Shown here one piece after another: positions 10,745 to 21,920 of a stretch of DNA of 64,000 bases. A program made the position numbers and the translations under genes. The notes beneath the pieces are model-generated. The model was given only the letters and a program-made list of their open reading frames with translations. It was not told the DNA's origin and ran no database searches. Source of the stretch: Ailurus styani. Taxonomy: Eukaryota; Chordata; Mammalia; Carnivora; Ailuridae. Numbering within the stretch: the stretch's first letter is position 1; every line of letters begins with the position of its first letter. The DNA lies in contig LNAC01000738.1 of NCBI GenBank assembly GCA_002007465.1, forward strand, positions 51,265 through 115,264, read 5' to 3'.

Positions 10745-10930
10745 ACAAAAATCACCCAGAGTCTCAGCAGGCAGCAATAACCCCTGTTAGCATTTTGATT
10801 TACGTGCCTGACACCCTTTGTGTCTGTGTATACCTAATTTCAAAATTGGTATCATACCAAAAATGCTATTTTTAACTGGCTTTTCACTTAGTGTTTTATG
10901 CACATCTTCTTCATGTCCGTCAATACAGAA
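10745..10930. repeat. possible old interspersed repeat, family not assigned
   Basis: The passage with 'gcatttaggt'-style text, 'ggtatcataccaaaaatgct' and 'tggcttttcacttagtgttt' resembles a common mammalian repeat segment (old L1 type), but I cannot place it firmly. Confidence 0.3.
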
Positions 10931-11640
10931 ATTTCTCTGTGACAAATTTTTGATTTACAAAGTTCAAAGAATGAAAGATAGCTAAGCTTTGGAGCTAAAA
11001 GGATACCAGTTCTGCCTGCCACAAATAGAAGGCATTAGGAGTCACTTTTATAGTGTCCAACTGGGTTTGTAAACAAGTAAATTTCCAAACAGGTTTTTGG
11101 AAACCAATGAGTTCGTACATGAAGTGTCTCTAGAGTGTTCCCTCAGCTGCTTACAAGCTGCAGTTCACCACACTGTATGGGTATACTGCACTCTGAGCAG
11201 TCCCCTGTTGCTGGATATTTTGTTGTCATAAAGAGTTCTTGGATGGACACCCTTCTTCATATAACTTTGCTCATTTTTCTGATTATCCAAGGTCAGCATT
11301 ATTGGACTGTAGTTCAGTGCAGGGGTCAGAGGCTTTTTATTCCAAATGTGCGTGGCTGGGGGAAGTGACATTCCCCTCAGAGTCATTACCCACGCTGAGC
11401 TTTCGCTGCTGAAGGTCCTCCAGTCCCTTCAAAGCTCTGTCATTGTCGCCGGGGCTGAGGGTTCCATTATTAGACACATATTCCTTTGGATTATGTCTTT
11501 GTCCTCCATGAAGTGCAATTACCTCCAGAAAGAAAGCGTCTCTTGAGAGTACATTCTGGTGCAAGCATATCCCTTTATGTTGCCTCATACTGGTCTTTTA
11601 ATTGTTCATGAGTCATAGAGAAAAGCAGTGGAGAAAAGCT
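10931..11640. other. unique sequence, no gene recognised
   Basis: Frames of 66-83 codons occur on both strands with no homology I recognise. Confidence 0.5.
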
Positions 11641-11644
11641 GTTA

Positions 11645-11880
11645 CAAATGTGGGCCCTGGAGCCAGCCTGTCTGGATGACTACAACAATTACCACTTACT
11701 ACCCAGGCCAAACTTGGTCCAGTTATTTAATGCCTCCGTGCCTCAGTTTCCTTATCCACATAATGCATATCATAATACTACCGAACCTCATCCACTTGTG
11801 AAGGTCAGATGGAAAATGCCTAATACAGTGCCTTACACAGACATTCGTTCAATAAAGGTACTCATTATTATCTTCCCATG
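11645..11880 (-). repeat. MIR, antisense
   Basis: The + strand reads 'gccctggagccagcctgtct', 'tgcctccgtgcctcagtttc', 'cttatccacataatg', 'ctaatacagtgccttacaca' and 'cgttcaataaaggt', the MIR consensus in reverse complement over nearly its full length. Confidence 0.85.
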
Positions 11881-12572
11881 AGGCTATAATCGGTACAGCC
11901 AGTGACCATGTATTATAGTGGGGGTTATGGGTGTCCTGCCCTGAACCCCTCAGCACTCACTGCTTCCCTACAAGTTGGCAGCTTCTGAGGGCAAACATCA
12001 GAGGTCTTCCTCTGATCTCTGGGGCTGTGCCCAGACCACACACGGGGCAGGCTGGGAGTTAACGCCCTAGGAGGACCTCTCACCAAATGACAGTGGGAAG
12101 TGATGTATACGTGTCTTACCTTCCTTGCCCTTCAGGTAGGACGAGGCTGAGGCATGTTCGATACCACGCCCCAGAGGGCCCAGCAGACTGAGCCTGAGTT
12201 GCCCTGGTAACACCCTCACGACACCCCCTGTGCTGGCGTCCTCCATTCACGGCTGCACCCCACCCCCCTCGGCCGGCCCACCAGTGGGAGAGGCAGGGGA
12301 GTAAGTCCCAAGGGAGTGAGGGGACTCCAGCCGTGCATCAGAATTATCTGAATACGCCACAGTAACATAAAACAAAGCGTAGTCTTATTCACCTCATACT
12401 TTACCAATAAATATTTGTTTAATAAATTAAGTACCTCCAAGAAAGTGCCACCTGGGCATGTGGCTTTCTTCTTGTTTATGGGAATTCATTAGTGAGTGCT
12501 CTCTTCTGTCGACTCTGTCACCTGGAAAACACAGGGTCGTCCCAGGGGAAAAAATAATTCCCTTGATAATTA

Positions 12573-12577
<5 letters not shown>
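11881..12577. other. unique sequence, no gene recognised
   Basis: A GC-richer stretch (12140-12310) grades into AT-rich DNA. No exon or repeat is recognised. Confidence 0.45.

Positions 12578-12617
<40 letters not shown>
12578..12617. repeat. (TC)n microsatellite
   Basis: Twenty uninterrupted TC dinucleotides. Confidence 0.98.
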
Positions 12618-12620
<3 letters not shown>

Positions 12621-13479
12621 CTTTTTTATCAGGGATGGCAAAGTCACCTGCCTGCGGGGGTCAGGCTGGCAAGCCAATTCAAAACTGCAGTGAGCTAACA
12701 CACGAATGTGATGAAGGGAGTGGCTACTCAGGTCCTAATACTCGCTGGCATGCAGGATGAAGGTCCTTTGCTCCCAGATCTTCTTAATGTATACTGTTGT
12801 GTCAGAACCTTATTTTAAATGATTAACAACGAATTCCTTTTTTTTTTCTTTTTTCTTTCTTTTGGTAAGCATCTCATCCACAGGCACAAACTTTGCTATC
12901 GGGGACCTTCTGACATGTTATCTCAGCTCTAAGCAACGACCCAAGATAACCTTGGTAGCCACAAGAACTAATTTAAATGATAAAGTAGACCACAGCACCT
13001 GTCCCTGGTTTCCGTAAGGCTCAGAGAAGCTGTGTTCTGAGAGGGGATCATCCCTCGTTTTCAAACCTGAATTCCCTTCACATTATGTGTGGCTGAGTTC
13101 ATTTGCCTCCCCAAGCGGACACTGATCTAGAATTGTGCAAGCAGATCTCATTTCCAGACCTCATGGAAAATTAATTTTCATAATTCTCTCAGTTCCTGCC
13201 TGTCTATACATATCTTTCTTCATTAACCACTTTATTTCCATCTGAACTACCTCTGTCCCACATCTGGGAGGCGAAGACTGCAGGCAACTTTTAGCTGTGT
13301 GTTAGCAACATGCATTCTCCAGTCCTGAGCTACTGGTCTACCTTGCAGTGCCCTTTAAAAGATGAGTGTAGTACCAAAAAAAGCATTAAGTCCCATTATG
13401 AATAATTAAATCAAATAAAATCTTAGGGAATATTGCTCTAGTGAGAGATGCCTAGGTGTCTTTGAACCCACAGTGGTTC
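12618..13479. other. unique sequence, no gene recognised
   Basis: Contains a T-rich run at about 12838-12862. Nothing else is recognised. Confidence 0.5.
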
Positions 13480-13790
13480 TTTGCTCAAGTTTAATAAGTT
13501 TTCTGATTGTATAAAGGATGCTTTAAGCTTACACGAAAGGCTTCTCATGGGCCCCCTGCTCCGAAGAGACCCTTCTGCAGGAACAGTTCTGTTCTGCTTT
13601 GATTTTTGAAACATTCCATAATTAAGCTGGGCCCCATCCACCTGCAGCCTGTATCTCGCCAGTGGCTCGTTCCTGAAATTGGCCCGGGGTACCAGCCTAC
13701 CAGCCATCTGTTTTTGTTCCTGTTTACGTGGGTCAGGTGGAAGGTTCTACAAATGAAAATCATCATTTAGTTGGGGTCTACAGGGCCATC
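13480..13790. promoter_or_regulatory. candidate conserved noncoding element
   Basis: Repeat-free, balanced-composition sequence with dense motif-like text, such as 'tccataattaagctgggc' and 'tgtttacgtgggtcaggtgg' (a forkhead-type TGTTTAC beside an E-box-like CAGGTG). Conservation cannot be seen from one genome, so this is a judgement of texture only. Confidence 0.25.
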
Positions 13791-14055
13791 CCCTATGAGG
13801 GCTTTTCTACTGTTGTTCTGTGTTTGGAGAGAGGTTTGTTTTCCCTTTTCTTTTTTAATTAAACTCCAGATTTGGCGTTGCTGCCACACAGCTCGCACCA
13901 TGCTCTGTCCCAAAGTGGGTGATGAGGCACTAGATGTTCGGGCTGGGTCAGTGTCCTCAGCTGACCTGAAGGGAACATCAGGCATTGTTGCATGGCGGCG
14001 TCATTTGTGGGAGCTCTTTTCATGCTCCTGCAGAATTATTTGTTTTCATACTGAT

Positions 14056-14116
14056 GTGCATTTTTTAATGCTGTGGATTTCTCTTTCTCTCTTTCTTTCT
14101 TTTTTTTTTTTTGCAG
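14056..14116 (+). other. splice-acceptor-like polypyrimidine tract ending in CAG
   Basis: A long C/T run (about 14075-14112) ends in TTGCAG at 14111-14116. It scores by eye as a strong 3' splice site, but downstream sequence runs into a MER5A with no clear donor. It could be a cryptic site or the start of a noncoding exon. Confidence 0.3.
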
Positions 14117-14249
14117 TGGAATGCATTTGCAATCAAAATCTCATGTGGTATTTCTGTATCAATAAAGATAGCTGCTTCTGTTGGAGAAGATGGAGAAGGA
14201 AGAGAGCGAGTGCTCCTATGGTCCTGCTCTGAGTCCAATGGGAAACCGC

Positions 14250-14440
14250 TGAGTTCTGGGCCCTACTACCCAGCGTGGGGTCTCTGGGCCACCTGGGGTC
14301 ACCTTGGAGTCGGTCAGAGATGCAGAAATCTGGGCCCCACTCCCTCTTAGTATCATAGGCTGCAGGTTAACAAGCTCCCCAGGTGATTCCAATACACATT
14401 AAGGTCTGCAAAGGACTGTTAGAACTCTGGTCAGCACTTC
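14250..14440 (+). repeat. MER5A (hAT-Charlie DNA transposon, non-autonomous)
   Basis: Internal matches are 'gatgcagaaatctgggcccc', 'ggttaacaagctccccaggt' and 'gattccaatacacattaagg', in MER5A order. The element has no coding capacity. Confidence 0.65.
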
Positions 14441-14469
14441 CCTCAATGGTCCAATAAAGACCATCCCAT

Positions 14470-14657
14470 GAACGCCTGGGTCGCTCAGTTGGTTAAGTGT
14501 CTGCCTTCAATTCAGGTCATAATCCCAGGATTCTGGGATCTAGTTCCACATCGAGCTCCTTGCTCAGCAGGGAGCCTGCCTCTTCCTCTGCCTGATGTTC
14601 CCTCTGCTTGTGCTGTCTCTCTCTGACAAATAAATAAATAAAATCTTAAAAAAAAAC
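14470..14657 (+). mobile_element. CAN-SINE (tRNA-derived), caniform type
   Basis: Head 'aacgcctgggtcgctcagtt' plus 'ggttaagtgtctgcc', a middle 'ctgctcagcagggagcctgc'-type motif, a C/T-rich region, then AATAAATAAATAAAATCTT and an A-tail. Short flanking repeats CCATCCCA sit at 14461-14468 and 14658-14665. The A box has a mutated base (cGctcag), so this is an older copy. Confidence 0.9.
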
Positions 14658-14665
14658 CCATCCCA

Positions 14666-16114
14666 ATCACTAGACTCAAATGTTGCTTATTGCTTTCTCC
14701 AAAACCAGTTGCAAATTGTGATACTGTATGTGTCTATTTTGAAACTGAAGTTAATTCAACTTCATTTTTGTTTTTGGTATTCTTTGAGATAATGGAAAAT
14801 AAGATTGAATCCAACCTTGGGCATTGGTGGCCATGACTAGGAATATTAGAGAGATTATTCATGGCTCTTTCAGAGCAACATCTGTCTCCAATGGGGCCTG
14901 GGCCCTCTAGATACATATGGACATTCTTACTGCAGTCACTCTCAAGTGATGGAATAACATACCTCCCTGGGTGGTCTTTGGCTCTAGAATGACTTCCGCA
15001 AATGGGCCCATTGTACCTCACAGTGGCATGACCTGCTCAAGTGAATATACATTAAATATTTGGGCGGAAATCCAGAGGGAACTCTATCCCCAAGTGATGT
15101 GACTAAGAAATCATTGAACCTCTCAATATCTCAGGTCATGTGATCAACTGGTCCTAGGTTTCCCTGGCCTTTCCTGGTTTTAGCTCTAAAATTCTCTCAT
15201 CCCAGGAAGCCCTACAGACCTGAGCAAACTCAGACAATTGGTCAGACTTACCTACAAGCAGGGACAGCACATTTAATTACACAAAACTCTGAGTGTTATG
15301 GTGGAAATGGTGAAACAAGCTCTGAATTTTATACTTTCTTCAATGCCCAAGCATATGAATTTTAAAAAGTCGCTTAATGATATTGTTTCAACACTTATTT
15401 CTTAGAGAGCAGTTGCAAATGATTCCAAGATATGAAACAGGTGTTTCTGTATGGTCTGCTGGATAGAATGAAGAAAAATGTCCTCCCAGATTACCCTACA
15501 GATGACGTACCCATTGGTTTCCACTTTCACATGAAAAATACGCTCAGTCACATAGGCGACAGGATTCTATCTGGCCTGTCTGTAATATCCAGAGCCGAAA
15601 TGGAAACCTCTGTATCATTTCTAGATTCGGGCAAAAATCTCACAATGCTTCATGAAGCAATTAAAACAGGTGTGCATCACCCACATTTGCTGTTTCTGCA
15701 AATAGCACACACCCTCATCGGCCAGAAAATTACTCCTGGTGTGGGTCTGGGCAAAAGCAAACAAATGCTTTGGCAAGGCATGGTTTTGTGGCCACCAGCA
15801 TCTTCGTAGGGGCTTCTGGGTTCCCTTTAGAGAACTGTTGCCTCCTCTGTCAGGGAGGAATTCCACACCCCAAAGATCCTCTAATTTACTATCTTTGCGT
15901 TTGGTTCTCATCTTCTTCCACTTTAATGTAGTCCTGGGTTCTAGCAACATAGTGATGTTTGAACTTCCTGTCTTACTTACATAGACCACAGTGATTGCTA
16001 GAATGTGAGAGGCCAGGCCTCCACAAATGCCAAAAGACTCGAAAAAAATGGAGTGTCATTTACAATTTTAACTATATAAAAAATACTATGAATGGAAGCT
16101 TTAGACTTTTAGGC
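14666..16114. other. unique sequence; one unexplained 125-codon frame
   Basis: A + strand frame at 15432-15809 is open for 125 codons, and a minus-strand frame of 122 codons overlaps it (15621-15989). Neither shows a domain I recognise. Overlapping opposite-strand frames of this length are compatible with chance. Confidence 0.4.
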
Positions 16115-16285
16115 CAATGGATATCACACTTGATTAGTACCTGAGAAGTATCAGGGAAGTTTGGAAAAAATATTGATGTCTGGGTCCTATGACATAGATT
16201 CTGATTTAATTAATCCAGAGTGAGGCCTTGGCATGAAATTTTTAAAGGCCTTCCAGTTGATTTTAATGTGCTCTAGGCTCTCATA
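16115..16285 (+). repeat. MER5-type hAT-Charlie element
   Basis: Reads 'gtctgggtcctatgacatag', 'attctgatttaatt', 'gtgaggccttggcatgaaat' and 'ttgattttaatgtgctc', matching MER5A/B layout with divergence. Confidence 0.6.
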
Positions 16286-17084
16286 TAAGAAAATTACTCT
16301 TCTATGTTCTCTAATTTAGTGCTATTTATTTATTCCTTCTTTCCTTTGTTCACACATATCTGCTTATTGCCTTCCCATAAATTAATTGATTCATTGATCC
16401 ATTCATTTACTTAATCCCTTTTGCTTACTTCAGCATTGTGCAGTATTACCTCCAATGAAAGGAGAGAGAACCCTGTGTAGGGTGGTTTTTCTCAGAACCT
16501 TGGATTCTTTTAAAGTTATCAGATCCAATGATACCATTCCAGGGTAAATCGTGATCAGAATTTTTCCCTAAGTCTAAGCATAAACTCAGATAAAATATTT
16601 TACTTCTTCATCTTCTACCTGCTGTAGATGTACCTGAGGGGTATATAATAAAAAACGCACAAGTTGTTTCTCAACAATATTAAAACAAATTGGTTAAGGT
16701 CAACTCTGACTTCTGAACCTAGGCTTGTGTTAATTCTCTACTGATATTCATTAAATGTGCAGTTCAATTACTAACACTTAAAGATGTCATCAAACACAGG
16801 GTAATTCATGCTATTTGTAATCATAAAGATGATTCTGAATGCAGTGGGAGAAAATTTATTCCTCATTAACAACTCTGTCATTTTGAAATCTCAGAATATT
16901 CTTGGATATAAAATACTGTACTTAGAGATCTCTGCATCATTTTTTTGGGTTGTCATGGAAAGGAGCACTGGACTGAGGGTCCAGTGCTTTCTACAATGCA
17001 AATCTTTGTATTTGTATATTTGTATTTGTAATAATCAGATTATTATTTGATTTATTTCTACAAAGAAAATATGGCTATTGTCCT
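16286..17084. other. AT-rich unique sequence, no gene recognised
   Basis: No repeat or exon recognised. A short 'tttgtatttgtatatttgta' low-complexity patch is present near 17000. Confidence 0.5.
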
Positions 17085-17231
17085 AGTTTGGTGGTGCTCA
17101 CACTTCAGTGCTAATTTTCAGCATCACCTGAAGGGCTTGTGCAAATACAGAGCACTGGGCCTCCCACAGAGTTTCTCATTCAGTAGGTTGGTGTGAGAGG
17201 TAAAAATGTGAGGCGTGCACTTTGAGAACCA
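17085..17231 (+). repeat. MER5A
   Basis: Clear order: 'cagcatcacctgaagggctt', 'agcactgggcctcccacaga', 'gtttctcattcagtaggttg', ending 'actttgagaacc'. Confidence 0.85.
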
Positions 17232-17288
17232 TTCCTTTATACATACACCTCTGCAGGCTTCCTGGTTCCTTGTGCTTTTTTTCTTAAG

Positions 17289-17431
17289 GTGAAGCCTGAG
17301 CCCAGCAGCACTGATGTCACCTGGGAGCTTGTCAGAAACTCAGAATTTCTAGATCTATTGCGTCAGAATCTGCATTTTAACAAGACCCCTGGGTGATTTT
17401 TACGCTCAGTAAAGTTTGAGGATCGCTGGTC
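17289..17431 (-). repeat. MER5A, opposite orientation to its neighbour
   Basis: The + strand reads as the reverse complement: 'cagcactgatgtcacctggg', 'agcttgtcagaaactcagaa', 'gtcagaatctgcattttaac' and 'aagtttgaggatcgctgg'. It sits 57 bp from the + oriented copy. Confidence 0.85.
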
Positions 17432-17882
17432 TAAGCCCAAATCCTCACTCTTCAATTTCTGGGTCCACGTCTCCTTCTCTTGAGCCACCTTCTGCCAGTT
17501 TCCTTATGTCTCTATCGCACTAGCCCACTTTTCCTTGATCCTTCTATGTATGCTCTTATGGTTTTAAGGTTTCATAAATGATATTCCCTCTGCGTGAACT
17601 GACTTTCCCCTTTCTTTGATTGACGGGCTCAATTTATCCTTCAAGACGTGGCTCAGACTTCCTTTTCTGGGAAGCTTGTCCTGATTTCTCTCTGCAGACT
17701 ATTTCTTGCATCTCTGCCCTGTCACTTACATCATTGTATTATAATTACCTGTTTAATTGCATATTCCTCCCTTTGCATTATCAGCTCTCCAAGAGCAGTG
17801 ATATGTGTCTTAACCGTTTCTCTACCCACATTCATCAAGCATAGAGTATGTGCTCAATAAACATGGCATGAATGAATGGTTC
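17432..17882 (+). repeat. L2 LINE, 3' end
   Basis: Long ordered match to the L2 tail: 'tatccttcaagacgtggctc', 'tctgggaagcttgtcctgat', 'cattgtattataattacctg', 'gctctccaagagcagtgata', 'gtgctcaataaacatggcat' and 'gaatgaatg'. Confidence 0.88.
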
Positions 17883-18109
17883 AAGAAATTGTGACACTTG
17901 GTGCACCTGGGTGGCTCAATCGGTTAAGTGTCTGCCTTCGGCTTGGGTCATGATCCCAGGGCCTTGGGATCGAGCCCCATGTTGGGCTCCCTGCTCAGTG
18001 GGGAGTCTGCTTCTCCCTCTCCCTCTGCCTGTTACTCTGCCTACTTGTGCTCTGTCAAATAAGTAAGTAAAATTTGAAAAAAAAAAAAAAAAAAGAAATT
18101 GTGTCACTT
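17883..18109 (+). mobile_element. CAN-SINE with 17-bp TSD
   Basis: Flanked by AAGAAATTGTGACACTT (17883-17899) and the same with one change (18093-18109). The body has the A box TGGCTCAATCG and B box GATCGAGCC of the tRNA-derived Pol III promoter, the C/T region and an A-tail. The AATAAA-like motif is altered to AATAAGTAAGTAAAA. It landed at the junction of L2 and MIR-like DNA. Confidence 0.95.
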
Positions 18110-18235
18110 TGGTTAAGATACAACATCTTTGAGTCTGTTTACTCATTTGTAAAAAGAGGGGATAGACTACGGAATCTCTAGCTGCCTCCCTGCCATCAAA
18201 TCTATGGCTTTCTCTATAATTCCAAGTTATTTGAA
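18110..18235 (-). repeat. MIR fragment, antisense
   Basis: The + strand 'ctttgagtctgtttactcat', 'ttgtaaaaagaggggatag' and 'ctgcctccctgccatcaaat' corresponds to the reverse complement of the MIR core. The nearby SINE split it from its 5' side. Confidence 0.6.
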
Positions 18236-18244
18236 ATTTTCTAC

Positions 18245-18365
18245 AGATATTTATCAAGCAAATACTGAGTGCTGAGCATGTGGCTGTAGGCAGGACAGTG
18301 ATCATGGCCCTTTGCCCTCGTGGCCTTTCCAATCTGCTGAGAGAGACCATAAACAAGTCCTAACA
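18245..18365. repeat. old interspersed repeat, family not assigned
   Basis: Resembles the widespread mammalian text 'aatactgagtgctgagcatg ... gccctcgtggcctttccaat ... agagagaccataaacaag'. Related copies appear at 26330-26840 and 34745-35060. Confidence 0.4.
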
Positions 18366-19759
18366 AAAACAACTTATTTTCACTTGGGTTCAGTGCTTCT
18401 CAGAGGATACGAAGGGTGTTATGGCTTATATAAGAGGGGAAGTTAACCCAGTCAGAGAACCTAAGCTCTTCTTACATTATTCCCACTAATATTTTATGAA
18501 CCCCCCAAAAAGAAGAAAATGTACTAACTTTCTATATATGGCTCTTGGACAATATCTTGATAGGTCCAGGAAAATTATAAGCTAAGAAAATCAGCTAAAC
18601 TAATGAAATGGGCCCAACTAGAATCTTCTCTGATTCTTAACTGTTATATGGCTTTCTAAGTGAAAAGACTTTGGAATACAGCAAACAATCTAGAAACTAT
18701 GCCAACAAATGGGGGCAGTGATGGAGCTACTGTGCATGGTTGGGTGTAGGATCTGGCTTAGTGAAAGGGACGCTCAATCAGGCAGAAGGAGCCAAGGGTT
18801 CTTGTCCTGAGTCTCCTGTGAAAAACTCTGAAGACTGAGACTCGGTGTTCTCAGTTGTGGAATAGTAAGGATGAATTGATGCTTTGTAAAAGCAGATATC
18901 TTCCCAGGGACTCAGAAAGCTGCCAGCCCCTCTGTCAGACAGTGATGATTTTCAGAGGACGCAACTGGGTGTTTCCTTGGCGGCACAACTATTCATTCTG
19001 GAGCCACTTGAGTAAATTAAATTGTCTCTTCCCATTCCTCCACAACTGTCCCTTCCGGCTGATGGGATTGGAACAGTCTGAACGTGGGAGATGGGAGTTC
19101 AGCCTTGCAGACAGCGTCACTGGGACAGACTGTGGCAAAACCGAGCAGGAAGGATCCCTCCTCCCTCGGATGCGTTCTTCATTTTCAGTACAAGATCAGC
19201 TAAGCTGCCATTCAGCGGTTGCAGGAAGAGATATATCATCTGAAGAAGCCGAGCCAAATATTTGATTTGGATGATTATGCTGCAGGTGTCTCATCAGACC
19301 TGCAGTGCCTGGATTACTAATTATTTTTCCTCAACCTAGTGCCTCTTGCAGGGAAGGCAGAGCATGGCAGGAATCATGAGGGATGGCTCTAATAAATGAG
19401 GCCCTGGACAGCTGATGACAGGGGCTGGCTGGAGAAGCAGGAACAGTAAAGACAATGCAATCAGTGGGCAGAGAAGAGGGTGGGCCCCATCAAACAGTTA
19501 GACTGGGAGGAGTGGAAATAGGAGCTATCGATGACCACCTTGCTTGGTTCAAGGAAAAGAGCCATCATTTATAACATTGAGCCATAAAGGGCCACTCGCG
19601 ACCACAGAATCCTCACGTAGGCACTTAGATGCCATCCAGAATACTTCAGTTTTCATATACCTTTTAGTGTCTGGTGACATGAAAGAGCTAACGTAGCTTT
19701 CCAAGCTGCCCAGATCTCTTATGGCAAAAAGATAATTTCCCGCCAAAGTCTCTTTGCTG
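18366..19759. other. unique sequence; 136-codon frame at 18855-19265 not recognised
   Basis: Repeat-free over about 1.4 kb. A + strand frame of 136 codons (18855-19265) shows no motif I recognise, no splice sites and no Kozak context. I treat it as noncoding. The texture around 19000-19330 could be a conserved noncoding element. Confidence 0.4.
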
Positions 19760-19960
19760 CATATAAAGCATATTCATGTTTGTTATTTTCTTTCAGCCTC
19801 CCAACAAAGTGAGAGATACTTAATTATCTTGATTTTGACAAAGGAAAGTGACAAGGGCTTAGTACTAGAGACTAAGTGATTTTCTGTGTGACTAAGGTCA
19901 CACAGCTGGGAAATGTTAGGACCTCGGCTGGGTCCCTCTGAGCCCAAGACCAGGACCTTT
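19760..19960 (+). repeat. MIR
   Basis: The order 'tattttctttcagcctcc', 'ttgattttgacaaaggaaag', 'gtgactaaggtcacacagct' and 'gggaaatgttaggacctcgg' follows the MIR 3' two thirds. Confidence 0.7.
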
Positions 19961-20179
19961 CCGGGTGCCATCTGGCCTCGCTTGGGCTGTAAGAGTCTTT
20001 AAGATCTTTTGGGGTGAGAGGGTCAGAGTGAGAAGGTTCATTCCCATGACAGCCAGTGGGCTCTCAGCTTCTAGATTCATAGACTACCTCAGTTCTTCCA
20101 GACCTCTGTCTTTATGAAATGGCCACATATATGTGGACAAGCATAGACCTGTCCCTGCATCTAGAATATATGATTAAGT

Positions 20180-20465
20180 ACAATCTATACACTGATGATG
20201 TCCAATCTTATGTCTTTAGCCCAGATTCCTTTTATTTTACTGTATTTTTTTTTTCGAGATTCAAGTGCATATGTCTAGCTACCTACTGGACTTGACTCTT
20301 ACATAGTCAATGAATCCATGGCCACAAGCCCCAAAGCCCCAAAGCTGTTCTTTTCTCTGCGTTAATGGGACTGCCATACTCTAACTTTATCAAAACAGAA
20401 AATTGGTTTAATTCTTCCCTGTCACTCAGCACACCCTTTGCTTCTCACTGGAAGGGTCAACGTCC
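20180..20465 (+). repeat. L2 LINE, internal part
   Basis: Ordered L2 ORF2-tail text: 'gatgatgtccaatcttatgt', 'ctttagcccagattcc', 'tctagctacctactggactt', 'gcgttaatgggactgccata' and 'cactggaagggtcaac'. Confidence 0.65.
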
Positions 20466-20955
20466 ATGGCATGGGCACGGGTGACCCGTGTAGTCACAAA
20501 GAACCCTGTGCCCAGAAGGACCACATCCTTGGGGTTTAATGCTCTGCCACTGCTGTCCTGACACTGTTCATATTTTTCTTTGAACCTGTGTTTTATGGAG
20601 CTTGATAGGACAGGGAAGTAGGATGGGTGGGGTCATGGGTAAGGGCATATACACCCATCCACCAAGCAGTGGGGCCAGGCTCTGGGCTCCTGTGAGGATC
20701 TCCACATGCCCGGAGAATATTCCCATGCCCAAGGAAGAACTACATTCACTAGCAAATAAAACACACTCTGCCAGCTTGAGAGCACTGCAGGAAAAAAGGA
20801 AAAAGCTTTTTCCCACCTTTTGAACAAGGAATCCATCATTTGCATTTTGCACTGGGTGCCACTGATTATGTTGCTTGTCTTGCTAACCAGTTGTAAAGTC
20901 TTAATTATTCTACCCCCTCTTCTAAAACAAAACAAAACAAAACAACACCCAAACA
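20466..20955. other. unclassified; ends in an (AAAAC)n patch
   Basis: About 490 bp separating L2 blocks; low-complexity AAAAC repeats at about 20926-20945. No gene recognised. Confidence 0.4.
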
Positions 20956-21265
20956 ATCGAATCTATTGCATATCTTGAATCTATTTCCTTCTGTTCTTAT
21001 TGTCACAGTCTCATTCAGGAAATGATTCCTTTCACTGAAATTATTACAACAGTTTCCTCTCTGGCCTTCTGGTCTCCAGGCTTGGCCCCTCCTCCCGTGT
21101 TCTCTTCTGCATGATGTAGCCAGAGTCATTTTCCTAAACAGCAGCTCTTATTCTCTCACCACTGTGAAATGACCTCAACCCCACCCCAGATGGCTCTGTA
21201 TTACTCTTGGGATAAATGTCAAACTCCTTAATAATGTTTAACGAGGTCCTTTATAAGTTGTTTTC
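20956..21265 (+). repeat. L2 LINE, internal-to-3' part
   Basis: Reads 'ttattacaacagtttcctct', 'gatgtagccagagtcatttt', 'cctaaacagcagctct' and 'gataaatgtcaaactcct', colinear with L2 between the flanking L2 blocks. Confidence 0.75.
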
Positions 21266-21266
21266 T

Positions 21267-21590
21267 ACTTGTGATGGCTAATTCTATGTGTCACCTTGGC
21301 TTGGCACCCAGACATTTGGTCAAACATCAGTCTAGATATCACTGTGAAGGTATTTATTAGATGAAATTAACACTGAAATCAGTAGACTTCAAGGAAAGCA
21401 CAGAATGGGTGGGCCTCATCAAAGCAGTTGAAGGTCTTAAAAGAAAAAAGACTGAGATCCCCTGAGAAAGAAGGAATTCTGGCTCCAGACCATCTTTGGA
21501 CTTGACTGCAACATTAACTCTTTCTTGGATTTCCTACCTCCAGGCCAACCCCATGCGTTTGGACTTGCCAGCCTCTATAATCACATAAGC
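21267..21590 (+). repeat. interspersed repeat inserted in L2 (family not assigned)
   Basis: A coherent repeat unit: 'tgatggctaattctatgtgt', 'tggtcaaacatcagtctaga', 'gggtgggcctcatcaaagca', 'gttgaaggtcttaaaag', 'ggacttgccagcctctataa' and 'tcacataagccaattcct'. I know this text as a common placental repeat but do not recall its name with confidence. It splits the L2. Confidence 0.6.
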
Positions 21591-21594
21591 CAAT

Positions 21595-21920
21595 TCCTCA
21601 ACATCTCTCTCCCTCTCTCAAATTCCTTTAAAGCCCCATGTTTCCCTCACCTCCAGATACTTGCCATTTTCGTTTTTTGTGAAAGGAATACTCTTATTAT
21701 TCTCAATTTATTAACACTTACCTCCAATTCTGGGCTATGGGCCTATCTTAAATTCCTCCAATCACTAAATATTGACCATCTTCTTGACTATCCCCTTCAC
21801 TGAGCTGTACACTCTATAGGAATAGGAACCATGTATATTTTGTTAAGACTTTTATCCCCAACATGATATACTATCTGGCTTAGTAAGGAACTTTGCATGA
21901 ACGAGCAAATTAAAAAAATT
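21595..21920 (+). repeat. L2 LINE, 3' end
   Basis: Weak but ordered L2 tail: 'cctccagatacttgcc', 'ctctataggaataggaacca', 'gacttttatccccaacatga', 'tatctggcttagtaaggaac' and 'tttgcatgaacgagc'. Colinear with the L2 block before 21267. Confidence 0.6.

Noticed and set aside
12270..12300. Possible CTCF site in CCACCAGTGGGAG text
   Set aside because: Only a partial match to the CTCF core; too weak to list without a motif score.
12458..12760. 100-codon frame with Leu/Ser repeats
   Set aside because: Translation of the (TC)n microsatellite.
13771..14232. 153-codon + frame
   Set aside because: Passes through a poly-T/polypyrimidine run (poly-Phe) and ends near a MER5A; not protein-like.
15432..15989. 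Overlapping 125- and 122-codon frames on opposite strands
   Set aside because: No domain, splice site or Kozak context recognised; at most a conserved noncoding element.
18855..19265. 136-codon + frame
   Set aside because: Begins in weak MIR-like sequence and shows no protein-like motif.
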